64,000 nt of DNA, taken from positions 593,310 to 657,309 of the forward strand of contig JAJEKV010000127.1 of assembly GCA_021234155.1 (NCBI GenBank). The letters are read 5' to 3'. Under the pieces are notes generated by a model that worked only from the letters and a program-made list of their open reading frames with translations, did not search any database and was not told the DNA's origin. Below are positions 11,601-22,287 of this stretch, in pieces; positions within the stretch are counted from its first letter, which is position 1, and the number at the start of each line of letters is the position of its first letter. The position numbers and the translations under genes were made by a program. The DNA is from Isoetes taiwanensis. Taxonomy: Eukaryota > Streptophyta > Lycopodiopsida > Isoetales > Isoetaceae.

Positions 11601-12229
11601 TGGTTTTGTCCTACTACAGTTGAATGCACATGTTTTCCAGATAAGTCTTTGGTGTATCCCCCACAAAGACCACTATTGTGGCCCGTGGATAAAGATACTG
11701 ACTTAACCAATGAAGAGATTGAGAAACTTGGAGCAGCAGGCTTCTTGTTGGGTGTAGATCTCAATCTAGCTTGACTGCAGCCAATGCAGCCTCGAGTATG
11801 CAAGCACGTAGATCCACCATGGCAGGGTCTGCTAGCTCTGTAAAGAGCAGAACTAAAATGACAAGGAAGGGGAAAGTTGTTAATTACAGGAAGGAAATGA
11901 ATGGAGAGACGAAGGTCAGATTTGAGCAGTCAAAGAGAATGAAGGTGGATTCTGTGCAAGAGAAGACCTACTTAAAAAATAAACATGTGGACTATGTAGT
12001 CAAACGTGAAGATAGCACGTACATTGTATCCATTAAGGACGAACCAGAATGCAGTTGTCCGGATTTCAAACACATAGAAAGGATAAGAGGATTCATACCT
12101 TGCAAGCACTTGTTGTACGTATACAATCAAGTGCTTGGAATCGATCCAGTATCCGACCCTGCAGTGATCCAGCCTAACGGAAGCTGTGTTGTTGCGTATA
12201 CTCCTGAAGTAGTTGTCAGTAGTAGATAA
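8638..12229 (+). pseudogene. SWIM zinc-finger transposase of element A, decayed
   Basis: Reading order across frames: a possible first exon at 8638; an N-terminal part 8919-9730 with Cys/His-rich text (SYCGRHLQCKNMSCDHLLT, CEYCHLPPTCVARC); 9745-10022 (RLAVHTGEHTHPI); intron 10023-10093 (GTATGC...TGTAG); 10094-10399 (YIFKMSTTGSGSGVDLVNRM); intron to about 10471; then the catalytic region with LLTIAVCDMKTEDAEAQ and FGFMADEAQPNWIAVREVF, read as an RNase H-fold DDE transposase core; WGRF and SFLDCNYLGTGPG follow. The C-terminus at 12040-12120 has CSCPDF...PCKHLLYVY, a CxC...CxH SWIM finger. Similar SWIM-ended proteins are repetitive in bryophytes and charophytes (from memory). Frameshifts near 9170, 9720, 10380, 10675, 11430 and 11770 and an in-frame stop inactivate it. 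Confidence 0.7.
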
Positions 12230-12827
12230 GTTTATGCATTGCTATACTTTCTTTAGGTTGGTTTACAGTTCCAGAACAGTTGTGATGTAAGTTGGCCGAG
12301 TTTATAAATATCATATTATGATGTCTTCTTAATGAAAAGTATTGACCATGTGAATTAATTTAACAATTACAAAGACTTGTGTCATTTTCTGTGCAGCATT
12401 TTATGTACTTAAAACATTCTGGTTGTTTCAGGTAATTTTAAATACATACATGTCCATGTCCTTCTGGTACAGCAAACAATTGCCTACACTAGCTGCCCTT
12501 GTCATGTACACAAATCCTATAAGCGCCAAAACATGTACAGTAAAAAAACAAGTTAGGTATTCAAATGGAAGTAGAAGCAAAAACTTTTTACATTCAAATT
12601 TTTCGTGGCCATATGGCTTTACATCAGAACATCCTTTTGAAAATTTAAATGCCCGGAGGCTTCAACTATTCACAATAAAAAAGCCCGGAGGCTTGTAGTC
12701 ATATGGTAAGAAAAAAGCCCGGAGGCATGTACATTCCCTCGAAAAAGATAGAAGCTGGAGGCAAGTTGGTATGAAGCTGGAGGCAAGCTGGATACTAAGA
12801 ACAAGGAAAAAAAAAAGGTGCTCTGCC
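12230..12827. repeat. Spacer with short AAAAAAGCCCGGAGGC / AAGCTGGAGGC repeats
   Basis: At 12650-12790 the phrase aaaaaagcccggaggc occurs three times and gaagctggaggcaag twice. The position, between the convergent transposase and acidic genes, is the same as that of the aaggcactaaggcc repeats (53.2-53.65 kb) next to the acidic gene of element B. The rest (12230-12640) is AT-rich 3' sequence. Confidence 0.6.
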
Positions 12828-13262
12828 CTAACAAATTTCATTCATTTGTTTCACCATCTGCAAAACAAAAAAATAAGAAATAAGCGTTAGTTGATTGTTT
12901 GAGAAAAGAAAGAAAATATGCATGTACCATTCTATGAACTCCTCGAATTCAGCGGATTCGTCTTCAATTTCTTCATCTTCTTCATCACCTTCGGCTTCTT
13001 CTTCTTCGGTAAACCACTCATTCTCTGAAGAATCTCCTTCCCAGCCTTCAAGAACACCTATGACGAACTCCTGCTCTGAAATTTCCTCTGATTCCTCATT
13101 TTCTGATTCCTCATCAGAGCAATCAGAGGTATCAGATGAATCAGAAGCATTCAAAGCAAGTAACGTAGGCAGCGGAGGGAACAGCGGAGGGAACACCTCT
13201 TCCAAGCCTAATAGGTGCCTCTTGGAGGACACCTTCGGCTCTTCCCCAGCTGGTCGCTTCAT
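12828..13262 (-). CDS. Acidic Ser/Glu-rich nuclear-type protein of element A
   Basis: Start taken as the ATG at 13262 (MKRPAGEEPKVSSKRHLLG), because it begins a basic, NLS-like segment; an ATG 30 bases further upstream is possible. The body (residues 35-105) is Ser/Asp/Glu-rich (SDSSDTSDCSDEESENEESE), then DSSENEWFTEEEEAEGDEED and EFEEFIEW. A GT donor right after FIEW (GTACATGC) and an acceptor near 12858 suggest a tiny second exon, otherwise the frame reads on to 12828. Element B carries the same architecture at 53.8-54.4 kb, including a DSDNEW match to DSSENEW followed by Glu-rich text. The function is unknown; an acidic tail on a basic N-terminus could act as a histone- or protein-binding partner. 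The CACTA element begins 28 bases upstream of the ATG, so its promoter has been separated by 8.2 kb. Confidence 0.6.
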   Translation of the reverse strand: MKRPAGEEPKVSSKRHLLGLEEVFPPLFPPLPTLLALNASDSSDTSDCSDEESENEESEEISEQEFVIGVLEGWEGDSSENEWFTEEEEAEGDEEDEEIEDESAEFEEFIEWYMHIFFLFSNNQLTLISYFFVLQMVKQMNEIC

Positions 13263-13557
13263 GGCGATGGACAAGCGAAATTGGGCGAACACTACAAGAG
13301 GGCATGCAATCTAAATCACTAGTTTCATCATTTATATGCTTAAAATTGCAATTTCAAAATTTTTGACTTTTGATACAATATATGACGGTACCTGTTGATG
13401 AAACTTTGTCATCGATAAGCATCACCAATATCGATAGTTATAGTATCATTTTTTATGACATTGTAGTGATATAATAATATCATTTTTAGCCTCATCTATA
13501 ATTGTAGTTATTGTATCATGCATTTTCTCATCATAATGCTATAATAATGTCAGCTAT

Positions 13558-13720
13558 AAAACCACCTGTATTGCTATAATTAAATCATTCATAGTGTCAA
13601 CATAAACATCATCCTTTGTAACACGATTAGTATCAAATAAAACCACCTGTATTGCTATAATTAAATCATTCATAGTGTCAACATAAACATCATCCTTTGT
13701 AACACGATTAGTATCAAATA
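13558..13720. repeat. 81-bp tandem duplication in CACTA subterminal region
   Basis: Two nearly identical 81-base units beginning aaaaccacctgtattgc lie head to tail. This kind of duplication is common in subterminal regions of CACTA elements. Confidence 0.85.
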
Positions 13721-13929
13721 TCATTGCAAATAGCACATGTAATATCACACGGGGTGCTGAAAATTGTATCATTATTATTAGCGTCAAATATAATATCACG
13801 TATTATTACAACTTATCCCACATTTTTGCCACCTATAATACCATATATATTATATCCCTTAAAGTCATAGTGTCAATTATAGTGTCACTTTTAACGTCAT
13901 CTCACTTATTAAGGCATTGATCGCTTTCA

Positions 13930-15060
13930 TAATATCTTAATTAACTAAAAACTGTTTTATTTTATTTTATTTTATGTTTTTTGAATGCAAGATACTTAGA
14001 TTTTATTAATAATGTATGGTCTCGTAAAGCTCTTTGTTTATTTTGCTCGCAATTCTGGATATCTTTACCAACCATTCTTGAAGTCGCAGAATGTTAGATA
14101 GAAATTTCAAAGCCAAGTTAAGCTACAAATAAACGCCATAAAGGAGACAATGAACTCAGATAAAATGTATTAAGAAAAAATTGATACAACAGTGTCAAAG
14201 ATAGAAATGACAAGATCAAAAGTTCTGGAGATGTTTTTTTATCGTCTGCACCACAAAACTTTCATGTCATCTGTGCTTTCAATACCTGTAGCTTTGGCAA
14301 TAACTTGCTTCGCAAAACTGACTATGGTGGCGTCCAGTGCTTTGCATGCCTCCCCTAAAATCGCTGGATTTATCTTTTGCTTCTAAGGTTCTTTTTCTTC
14401 TTCTGTGTACTGCTACTGCACCAATACAACCCCAAGACAACCTGCATGTATAAAAAAGGAAAGTATTGGCATCGGAAAGCTGAAAGAGAAACAAAAATTG
14501 TTGAAATCTTACCAAGAAAACCTTGTAAACCTTGCCAAGTTAAACATTAACCAATTTCTTGCCATAATATTGTTTCTTGCCATAGCCAACCAAAAGTTAA
14601 GAAAAACAAGATAGACATGGTTCTGCACCCCATAACACAGAAGGAGCTTACATCCAGCTATAACACCTTACCTGAACCTGCACGGATCTCCAGCGCCTTC
14701 ACAATGCCATAACCATGGCCGGAGCATAGCCAGAAGGCCAGAATGTAGATAGAAGAAGGCAAGATAGAAGAGGTAGCGGCCATACACCCAAGAGCCATCC
14801 CTTGTTGCAGAAGATCTGAAGAACAAGAAGGAAGAAATAGCCCTCCACTACATCCACGAATTGAATCGACACTACAATAGCTAATCCAGACAAAGTGACC
14901 GAACAAGCTTTAGAACTCAAATCAAATTTTAGTGCAGAAAAACAGTATGCTATACGAATTTTAGATCTAAAGAGGCAGATGCGGTTGCCCTAACCCTAAA
15001 TATATCCTCTGCTTTATTTTCTCAGAGGTCCATGAACAGAATCAGAGGCCGCTTTACATA
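13930..15060. other. CACTA interior, no firm gene
   Basis: Only short hydrophobic frames appear on the minus strand. An acceptor-like site (TTCTTCAG) near 14817 is followed by a short frame ending in a stop, which might be a second captured exon following the one at 15062-15184. A CCCTAACCCTAAA telobox-like word occurs near 14985. Confidence 0.3.
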
Positions 15061-15061
15061 C

Positions 15062-15184
15062 CTGTATCTCTATTTTGGGGTTAGATTTAGGAACAACGGA
15101 ATCCGATTGAACATCTTCCAGCTCGAATCTAACAAACTTCAAATCGTCAAGCAAGATGTTCTGCTCCGAACAGACTGGCGCCAT
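15062..15184 (-). pseudogene. Possible captured first exon of an unknown host gene
   Basis: On the minus strand an ATG at 15184 opens a 41-codon stretch (MAPVCSEQNILLDDL, ending NPKIEIQ) that runs without a stop into a good donor, CAG|GTATGT, at 15061. The exon-like composition and donor suggest a captured gene start. I do not recognise the protein and no clear second exon follows. Confidence 0.3.
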
Positions 15185-16299
15185 TGTCCGCCACCCTACA
15201 TCGCTCTAAATTTTAGGTTATGCCACAAGAACCAACGTAACCCGGAAAAACCGAAAGGGTAAATCAATAAATTTTTTTTTATACTGGTTTATTAATATCT
15301 GTAATGGTGCCATGTAAATAAGACCATGCAACGAAATTTCACACTTCACAACATTGTCCCTTGCTAGGATAAATCCATCTACCAAATTAGTGGCTAGAGG
15401 GATGCTTTGGCTTAGCAAAATCTCTAATGGTCACCAAATTTTACAAGGCAGAATAGTTGTGTTAGAAGGTGACTAGAATAGAATTGTGGACCGAAAAATA
15501 ACAATAAAGCTGTTCCCAAATGGGCTAAAAAAATTCCTACCATGCGTTCACAACCTTATTAGAAGATAAAAGCACAATTTCATTAATTTTGGACAAAACT
15601 TGAATTCGTGGACTTTTCATCAATGACTTGCCTCAATGACTATTTTCTCGACCAAACATACATCCCCAGCAAGTGTTGCATATGCTTCGGCAACAAGCAC
15701 ATGAATCTTGAGTTTGACAATGTTGGGTGGCTTCTTCTTATTGGAAGGAGTCCAAGTGTAATCGATAGTGTCTATCTCAAGAGCGGTCTTCGTCCAACAA
15801 TTGACATAACCATCATCACCATCACAGATGTATCCCTCTATGAATCACTTCCATCTAGAACCTTAACAATGACGTAAGAAACATGTTTATTGAAGATATG
15901 AAAGATATGGAAGAAACACATCATATGCGTTACTCATCCATGAAGGTCTTACCACGTGTCCGCCAGCAACCTGAGAATAGATAGCGTCAAACTCGATGAA
16001 AGTGCCCTCATGTCGCTAAGTGCAGTAGCCAAAGATGACACATATGGCTTTGGCATTATAGTAGTCCCATATAATGAAATAGGCAGGAACCCTTCAGTGA
16101 AGGGTCTTCAATCCTAGGAATTGGTCACACACAACATGAATTAAAGTACCTGGTTAATGGTGTTGACCCGTTACTATCTTCTACCCACCTTTGGCTGGGG
16201 TTCGAGTGTGCTGGTTCATCTTTTGTATCATTCATGTCATTGCAGCCATTAGCCTCTCCTAGACTGCAAAACACCATCTGCAAAACATTGAAAAATGTA
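15185..16299. other. CACTA interior, nothing recognised
   Basis: A frame at 15608-15877 (+) has two CxxC-like cysteine groups, but I see no family resemblance. The rest is unremarkable. Confidence 0.3.
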
Positions 16300-16620
16300 T
16301 CATTTTTTGGGCCCGCAAATTGGGCGGGCGTAAATAGGGTGCCCGCAGATTGGGCGCATACCCTATTTGGGCACCCGCCCAATTTGACCAATTCGAGGGC
16401 AAAAAAAAAAAAAAAAGTCTCGCAAATTGGGCGCGCGCCCAATTTAGAGAGCTCAAACAGGCGCCCACCCTGTTTGAAGCCCACAGAATGGGCGTCCGCC
16501 CAATTTGAGGATTTTTTTTTTTCCCTCTCATGCATGGCGGGTGCCCAATTTGGAGAGCCTAAATAGGGCGCCCGCCCTATTCAATTGCTCCAAACTTAGT
16601 GCCCGCCCTATTTGAGCACA
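16300..16620. repeat. Degenerate GGGCG-palindrome array
   Basis: Repeated variants of aattgggcgNNcgcccaattt, including halves such as tgggcgcgcgcccaattt and agggcgcccgccctatt, occur about every 40-60 bases. They are diverged relatives of the ordered array at 17.8-18.35 kb. Confidence 0.7.
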
Positions 16621-16701
16621 CTGGATTGGGCCCCTGGCACATTATACAAGAAAAACTAGGACTTCTCATACAACATGCTTAACTCGACCTACTCATTTGA
16701 C

Positions 16702-16935
16702 AAGCACCAAAACTAACTATGTGATTTTAACAACAAAAGATCATACCTCATCTTGAAGCCTAAAGGTGTGTCCCATCTCCTTATCATCAGTATGGCAATG
16801 CATGTTGCAATACTCACGACAAGCACTAGAACTAACTATGTGATTTTAACAACAAAAGATCATACCTCGTCTTGAAGCCTAAGGGTGTGTCCCATCTCCT
16901 TATCATCAGTATGGCAATGCATGCTGCAATACTCA
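16702..16935. repeat. 119-bp tandem duplication
   Basis: Two copies of a 119-base unit containing aactaactatgtgatttt and cttatcatcagtatggcaat, differing at a few positions, lie head to tail. Confidence 0.85.
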
Positions 16936-17144
16936 AACCCTACCACAACTAGGTTTATGATTTCAACAATAAAAGCTACAACCTTGAAATAGAACTACAA
17001 CCTTGAAATACAAACAACAAAAATAGCAGCACATTACGCTAGTGCATCATATATGCTAATATAAAGTCAAAACTTACCTTCCGGTAAAGCGCCTGGTCGA
17101 GAGCGGAAAGGGTGGATGGTAAGACGCTTGGAATATGGATAGGA

Positions 17145-17268
17145 ACAACTTTTGGGAATATTGAGTTGAGGGGGGGAAATTCAAATTTGAATTTTGAATT
17201 TCAAATAGGAAGAGCTTTTGGGAATATTGAGTTGAGGGGGGAATTCAAATTTGAATTTTGAATTTCAG
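17145..17268. repeat. Approx. 64-bp tandem duplication with internal palindrome
   Basis: The unit gggaatattgagttgagggg followed by aattcaaatttgaatttt occurs twice in a row. AATTCAAATTTGAATT is palindromic. Confidence 0.85.
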
Positions 17269-17819
17269 TGTTCACGTGAATGGTCCACGTGGACTTTATT
17301 TTGAATTTGAAATGGTCATGAAAAGGGGGTTTATATTGTGACGCATTATGGGCCCACCATATACGCCCTGGACCTTTCATTATGAGCATGCCACTTGACA
17401 TTCACCTGTGTATCCTCATGGCATGCCCTTTTTAAAAGGTCATTTGTCTGCGTTCTTGTCTGTTCGCGCTGAAGATCAAGCCGATTCTTCGATCAGACTG
17501 CAGCATCTTGCACAGAAGTCAAGGCGCCATCTCTGTGGATCCCAGCGCCCCTATTTTTATGGAAAATCGGCCCTCAAAAGGAGGAAAAGGTAGGCCTCCG
17601 ATTAATTTGCTGTTTTGTTTACCTTTATATTATTTTCTGTCTTCTTAGAACGCCATCTTTTCTTAGATGCAAGCTCTTGCATGTGCTGGCTAGAAGCTTC
17701 AAGCGCTTTTTCTTCTTTTCTGGTACCGTTCTTCTTTTCTTATATCTCTTCATTGCTCTCCTACAGTGCCCTTGCATGTCAGATATCCTACCCCCTCTCC
17801 TTACATGCCAGAAAGCCTG

Positions 17820-18345
17820 CCCAGACATCACCTGGGGGTGCAAATTGGGCGGGCGCCCAATTTGGCACCCCACCTTGCCTGCATACTGCCCTGCCTAGAC
17901 ATCACCTAGGGGTGAAAATTGGGCGGGCGCCCAATTTGGCACTCCACCTGGCATGCATACTGCCCTGCCCAGACATCACCTAGACATCACCTGGGGGTGC
18001 AAATTGGGCGGGCGCCCAATTTGGCACCCCACCTTGCCGCAGATACGCCCGCCCAGACCATCACCTAGGGGTGCAAATTCGGCGGGCGCCCAATTTGGCA
18101 CCCCACCTTTGCCGCATCTCGCCACCTTCCCGAGACATCGCCTGGGGGTGCAAAATTGGGCGGGCGCCCAATTTGGCACCCCATCTTGCCTCGCAGATCT
18201 TGCCGCCTGAGACATCACCTAGGGGTGCAAATTGGGCGGGCGCCCTATTTGGCACCCCACCTTGCCTGCATACTGCCCTGCCTAGATATCACCTGGGGGT
18301 GCAAATTGGGCGGGCGCCCAATTTGGCACCCCACGTGGCATGCAT
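17820..18345. repeat. Seven-copy ~74-bp array with perfect GGGCG palindromes
   Basis: Units of 73-85 bases each carry aaattgggcgggcgcccaat, an inverted repeat of ten bases around a two-base centre, followed by ggcaccccac and catactgccctgcc text. Copies start near 17837, 17911, 17996, 18069, 18147, 18225 and 18299. A few carry one-base changes in the palindrome. The array lies inside the CACTA element and could form hairpins or bind a protein. Confidence 0.9.
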
Positions 18346-18349
18346 ACTG

Positions 18350-18774
18350 CCCTCCATGACCCTTCTATTGAACATTAAAAGGATGGTTGCATGTTAAAAA
18401 TTAAAAGTGATTAAAAGTGAGAGGAGGATACCATATTAGGTAGAAGATTTGATACATGGGAATGATAATAAATAAACTAAAAGAAAAGTGATTGAAGCAG
18501 CTAACATGAAAGAAGCAATAAATAAATAAATAAAATGATTGGAATGTGCTCAAAAAATACAAACTTTTTTTGAACCTTCACTTATGCATATAAGCCGTAT
18601 AACATCATCATCTCCTATCTGGAATCTTGTCCTATCTGAAATCGCCTTGTCCTATCTAAAATTGGGCGACCGCCTGATTTGAAGCCCTTAACAACTAATC
18701 CTTAATTTTTTGGGCCTCTTTGTCTTCTCTTGTAATCCAAATCCGGCGACCGCCCGATTTGAATCTGTATTGGA
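18350..18774. other. CACTA interior, nothing recognised
   Basis: AT-rich sequence with two isolated relatives of the GGGCGACCGCC half-palindrome near 18660 and 18745. Confidence 0.4.
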
Positions 18775-19245
18775 GCACAAAATGGCCAGCAATAACATGA
18801 GCGATTCTTGAGAAGGCAGGCTGAGACAAGTCAAAATGGAGCCGAGGAAGATCACACCAGCCTCCAAGGCTTCCAGGAGGGCATAGATTTGTGGCAGTTA
18901 CAACGATGGAGGGGCTGCCCGGCAAGCAGGCAGGATCATTCCAGCATCTGACCTTAAAGCAAGCGCCACAAATCGTTCCACTTCTAAACAGAGGAGTGCT
19001 CAATGCAGTTGTACTAGTTCCATATCGGTGTGCTCATTTGGTTGCCATAGCCAAGACACTCCATCTGTTCACCAAAAAAAATCGGGGATTTTTAGGTTAA
19101 AAATCCATGCATTGTCTTCTACTCAACCAAAACAGAGGTTTTTAGGGCTTCAGTATATCTACTATTAGTTGCAGTGGCATCTGCTCCGCCGTAGTAAGTT
19201 CCATGAGCTAGCCCCCATCCTCCATTGCCATAGCCTTGCACATTT
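18775..19245 (-). pseudogene. Expansin gene fragment captured by the CACTA element
   Basis: The minus strand reads GYGNGGWGLAHGTYYGGADAT near 19235-19170, matching the start of the expansin family-45-like domain (GGW..AHATFYGG.DA). After a gap it reads STPLFRSGTICGACFKVRC, LPGSPSIVVTATNLCPPG and GWCDLPRLHFDLSQPAF (19003-18775), which match the alpha-expansin order CGACYEI+C, VTATNFCPP, GWCNPP and HFDLS. The cellulose-binding-like C-terminal domain is missing. A two-base frameshift near 19000 and loss of the ACGYGN spacing make it non-functional. Family membership is clear; source gene unknown. Confidence 0.8.
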
Positions 19246-19870
19246 TTTATTCGCAGCATTGCAAAGCCAATGCATATTTGCAGCAGAGTTCCCATTTACA
19301 CAACCCAAAAAACCCTTTCTACGTTCTGATTGATAGAACTTTAGAACAGGGCTGAATAACAAAAACAGCTTATATGGGCAATATTTCCTTTGGAACTGGC
19401 CATGGAAGGGGATTAGTCTCTGCGAAGCCAGCATTGCTGCACCTGGATATTTTTTAAGCAAAAGCAGCAAAACTTCGAGCAAAACTTCGATGAAGCAGGG
19501 GATGCAAATGCAGCAAGAATCGTTCTAGCAAATGCAGGGGATGCAAATGCAACAAGAATCGTTCCAGCAAATGCAGGGCAAACTTCGATGAAGCAGGGGA
19601 TGCAAATGCAGCAAGAATCGTTCCAGCCAGAAACCCTGACAAGAAGGCTCTGCCCGCTCAATCCGACCCTGCACATCCATCCCTGTTCTATCGAAAATCA
19701 CGAACTCTTCCTGCTTTCTTTCTCCTGCAAGCATTCCCTGCCATAGCTCGTTGCCTGAAACTGCCTGCAAGCATCCTGCCATAGCTCGTCTCCTGCAAGC
19801 ATCCCCTACCATAGCCGCCACGAAATTGCCTACAAGCATCCCCTGCCATAGAATAGTCTCTGCCATACCT
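19246..19870. repeat. Short tandem repeats inside CACTA
   Basis: At 19475-19640 the phrase gatgcaaatgcagcaagaat followed by cgttccagcaaatgcagg recurs about three times. At 19725-19850 a second phrase, cctgcaagcatcccctgcca, recurs about four times. Confidence 0.75.
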
Positions 19871-21534
19871 GAAGCGCTATGCTCTTTGAAGTTGCAAGAC
19901 GTTGGAGCATGACCGCCATAGCTCGGCCGACAAAATGAAGCTGAGCTATTTTTTTTTAGGGTTTTATAATTTAAACCATTGGATGTTTTACACTCAATCT
20001 TGACCGTTAGTTATGCAATAACCCTTATCTTAGCTAAATGAATTGTTTTGCATATATGCATATTGCCCCATAAAGATAAAGATCCCACTTCTGTAAGAGT
20101 AAATCGCACACCATTGAATGCCATTAGATATGAAGCTAGTCATTAAATAGGGTGGTTGCCCAATTTAAAAATTGCATGTAGTAATCCTCGGAACGAATGA
20201 TAACCTATTATACTAACATTTACTTGAATATTTGCAGGAAAATATCATTAATCCCAGAAATAAGGATCTGCTAAAAGCCCAAAAGAGTGTTCCAGATATT
20301 TGAAACTTTAAAATTGTCAAAAGCTTTCCTTCATTTGTTATTTGAGAACTTTGAGAATTCTATGATGTCTTAATGAAATTTATGTAAATTTTAGTGTCTT
20401 AAAGTTGACGTACTTATCTTATTGTGCATAATACGCTATATTTTCTTAATGTGATGGTTATTTCGGATCTATATTGTCTTGTGCGAAGCCTAAGGTAAGA
20501 TACCTTTCCCATTTCTTCATCATCAATTTTGACTACTTTTGTCGCCTCCTGACAGAATCATGTGAGCATATTCCATCGTTTTCGCCATAAGAACCCTGTA
20601 TCCTTAACAGTAGCTACCATTTGAGATATTTATGGACTTGTGAAAAGTCCATATTTAATGAAATTGTGCTTATAAGGTACCTATGCTAGAAGGCAAATTA
20701 TTCCATGTCTTCTAAAACCAAATATGCTTGATAAGGCACGTTATATATCTCTATATCTTATATATTTCCAAACACTAAGGACATGGCCACAGCAATCACC
20801 TTTGTTGGTTGAATTAAAGGATCCCCTCACAAGAAAATGAGTCTATCTTGTTATAAAGATTTGATTATACTCACATGTTGCAAAATAATACTCAGGCTTT
20901 ATATTACCACCCGTCCATGTCTGGTGAAATGCAAATTCTTCATTGTGCACAGTTAGCCATGAACCCACTGTTATCCAAACTTTAGATCGACAAGAATTTT
21001 CTAGGCAATTTACCATGTGTCCTTTCTAGCCTAAAAATCCAATATACTGTAGGACATCAGTTACTCCATTTCTTCTCATTCTCCATTTTTTATTTTCTGT
21101 TGTAAATCCCCATGTTCTAAATTGAACAAAGAGCCAATATGAAGAAACCATTTACAAAGCAGCAAATAGCATCATAAATAGCATCACTCTTATATTCTCA
21201 ATATGTGATACTACAAATGAAGCTATTGGTGAAACTATAACTGGCAAAAGCTATAACACTTATATTGTCATTAACACAATTTGAATAATTATTGATAGAA
21301 AGCTTGATGCAATATGTGATATTATACATGATGCTATTACCAACACATATATTGTCAATTAGTATTGATATAATTGTTGACCATATTTATGACGATGCCA
21401 ATGATGCTATAGATGATACAATTTATGTCACTGGTAGTGTCATTATACTTTAATATCACTATTTATACCACTTAATGCCTTTTGAGATTTTAAGTGATAT
21501 TAAAGTGATGCAAAATGGCTATCCTCTTGTAGTG
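19871..21534. other. CACTA right part, no gene seen
   Basis: AT-rich sequence without a supported reading frame. From 21180 onward it becomes the right subterminal zone, with repeated gatactacaaatga-, attgtca- and gtgatatt-like words. Confidence 0.5.
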
Positions 21535-21849
21535 GAAGGAATTGGGCGAAGGATTGGGCGGACAATGGGCGTCAAACTAGGCTGGAATAGATATAGGCTG
21601 GATTAGACGTGAAAATCGTAGAAATGGTTCGAATTCCAGTCCTATCAACCATCATTAAATGCCATTATGTGCATGTCTCGAAATTTGAGCCATGCATAAT
21701 ACCATAAATATCCAATATCTTCCTTTTTTAACCTTATTCCTAAACCTATATGATTTGAGTTTAACCTAAAAATGAACACCGACATAATTCGAATTTAACA
21801 TACAATTTAATACCAGAATGCTACGTCACACTATGTCGATAATTGGGAT

Positions 21850-22287
21850 TTAAAAAAAAAAAAAAAACACTCCAAACCCTCCTCGAGAAAACCACGTAAG
21901 TGCCGACCTCAACAATTTTACCCTTTCTGATCCAAAGCGCCATAGACAGTTTCCACTTCTACCCTTCACAAATGTCCTCGCCCGGCTATCCATGACATCG
22001 CCATGGCTTAAATCTTTCGACCTTTCTAAAATCTTGTTATCAGAAAAACCCAAATCCGTCCCCAATTTCTTCATTCTTTTAGAACCAAACCCATTCTGTT
22101 GAGATGAAAATCTTTTGCCTTCGCCATTTTCTGCTATCCCTCTGCCTTTTCTAATCCTCATGCTTCTGCCGGAAATCGAAGCCTTTATCTGCTTCGATTC
22201 TTCCAGAGACAAAAGCCCATCTCCCAATTTCTTATCTGCTACAAATTTAACCTGTCCTCCCCCCCCCCTTTCCTTTTTTGAGGGCAA
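21850..22287 (-). CDS. Unrecognised Lys/Arg/Ser-rich open frame
   Basis: A 145-codon open frame starting MPSKKERGGGGQVKF at 22287 and ending in a poly-Phe run encoded by a poly(A/T) tract. Basic segments (SMRIRKGRGIAENGEGKR) dominate. I see no known domain. It may be the 3' remnant of a LINE, a host exon or chance coding in a low-complexity region. Confidence 0.25.
   Translation of the reverse strand: MPSKKERGGGGQVKFVADKKLGDGLLSLEESKQIKASISGRSMRIRKGRGIAENGEGKRFSSQQNGFGSKRMKKLGTDLGFSDNKILERSKDLSHGDVMDSRARTFVKGRSGNCLWRFGSERVKLLRSALTWFSRGGFGVFFFFF

Larger units (their letters stand above)
3900..13289. mobile_element. Element A: decayed multi-gene DNA transposon with methyltransferase and SWIM transposase
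   Basis: Gene order: small gene (+), methyltransferase-like gene (-), 74-bp repeats, SWIM-finger transposase (+), AAAAAAGCCCGGAGGC repeats, acidic gene (-). The transposase-type protein, the divergent layout and the two genes shared with element B indicate a mobile element. I could not find its terminal inverted repeats, so the limits given are those of the gene cluster. The CACTA element at 13290-21534 interrupts the right side, so the original right end must lie beyond 21535. Many frameshifts show it is no longer autonomous. Confidence 0.6.
13290..21534. mobile_element. CACTA (En/Spm) element, 8245 bp, TSD GAA
   Basis: The left end is CACTACAAGAGGGCATGC; the inverse complement of the right end is CACTACAAGAGGATAGCC, so 12 terminal bases match. 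The 3-bp duplication GAA flanks it (13287-13289 and 21535-21537). CACTA termini and a 3-bp TSD are diagnostic of the superfamily. Both ends hold AT-rich subterminal sequence rich in TAGTGTCA-like and GATAC-like words. I see no CACTA transposase. Instead it holds an expansin fragment, a possible captured first exon and several tandem arrays. It is best read as a non-autonomous, gene-capturing element. It sits in the 5' leader of the acidic gene of element A and is therefore younger than that element. Confidence 0.9.

Noticed and set aside
17615-18397. Several overlapping Trp/Pro/Gly-rich frames on both strands
   Set aside because: They are translations of the palindromic tandem array and repeat with its period.
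21600-21650. GGTTCGAATTCC as the B box of a tRNA or SINE
   Set aside because: No T-stem pairing, acceptor stem or A box could be drawn around it.
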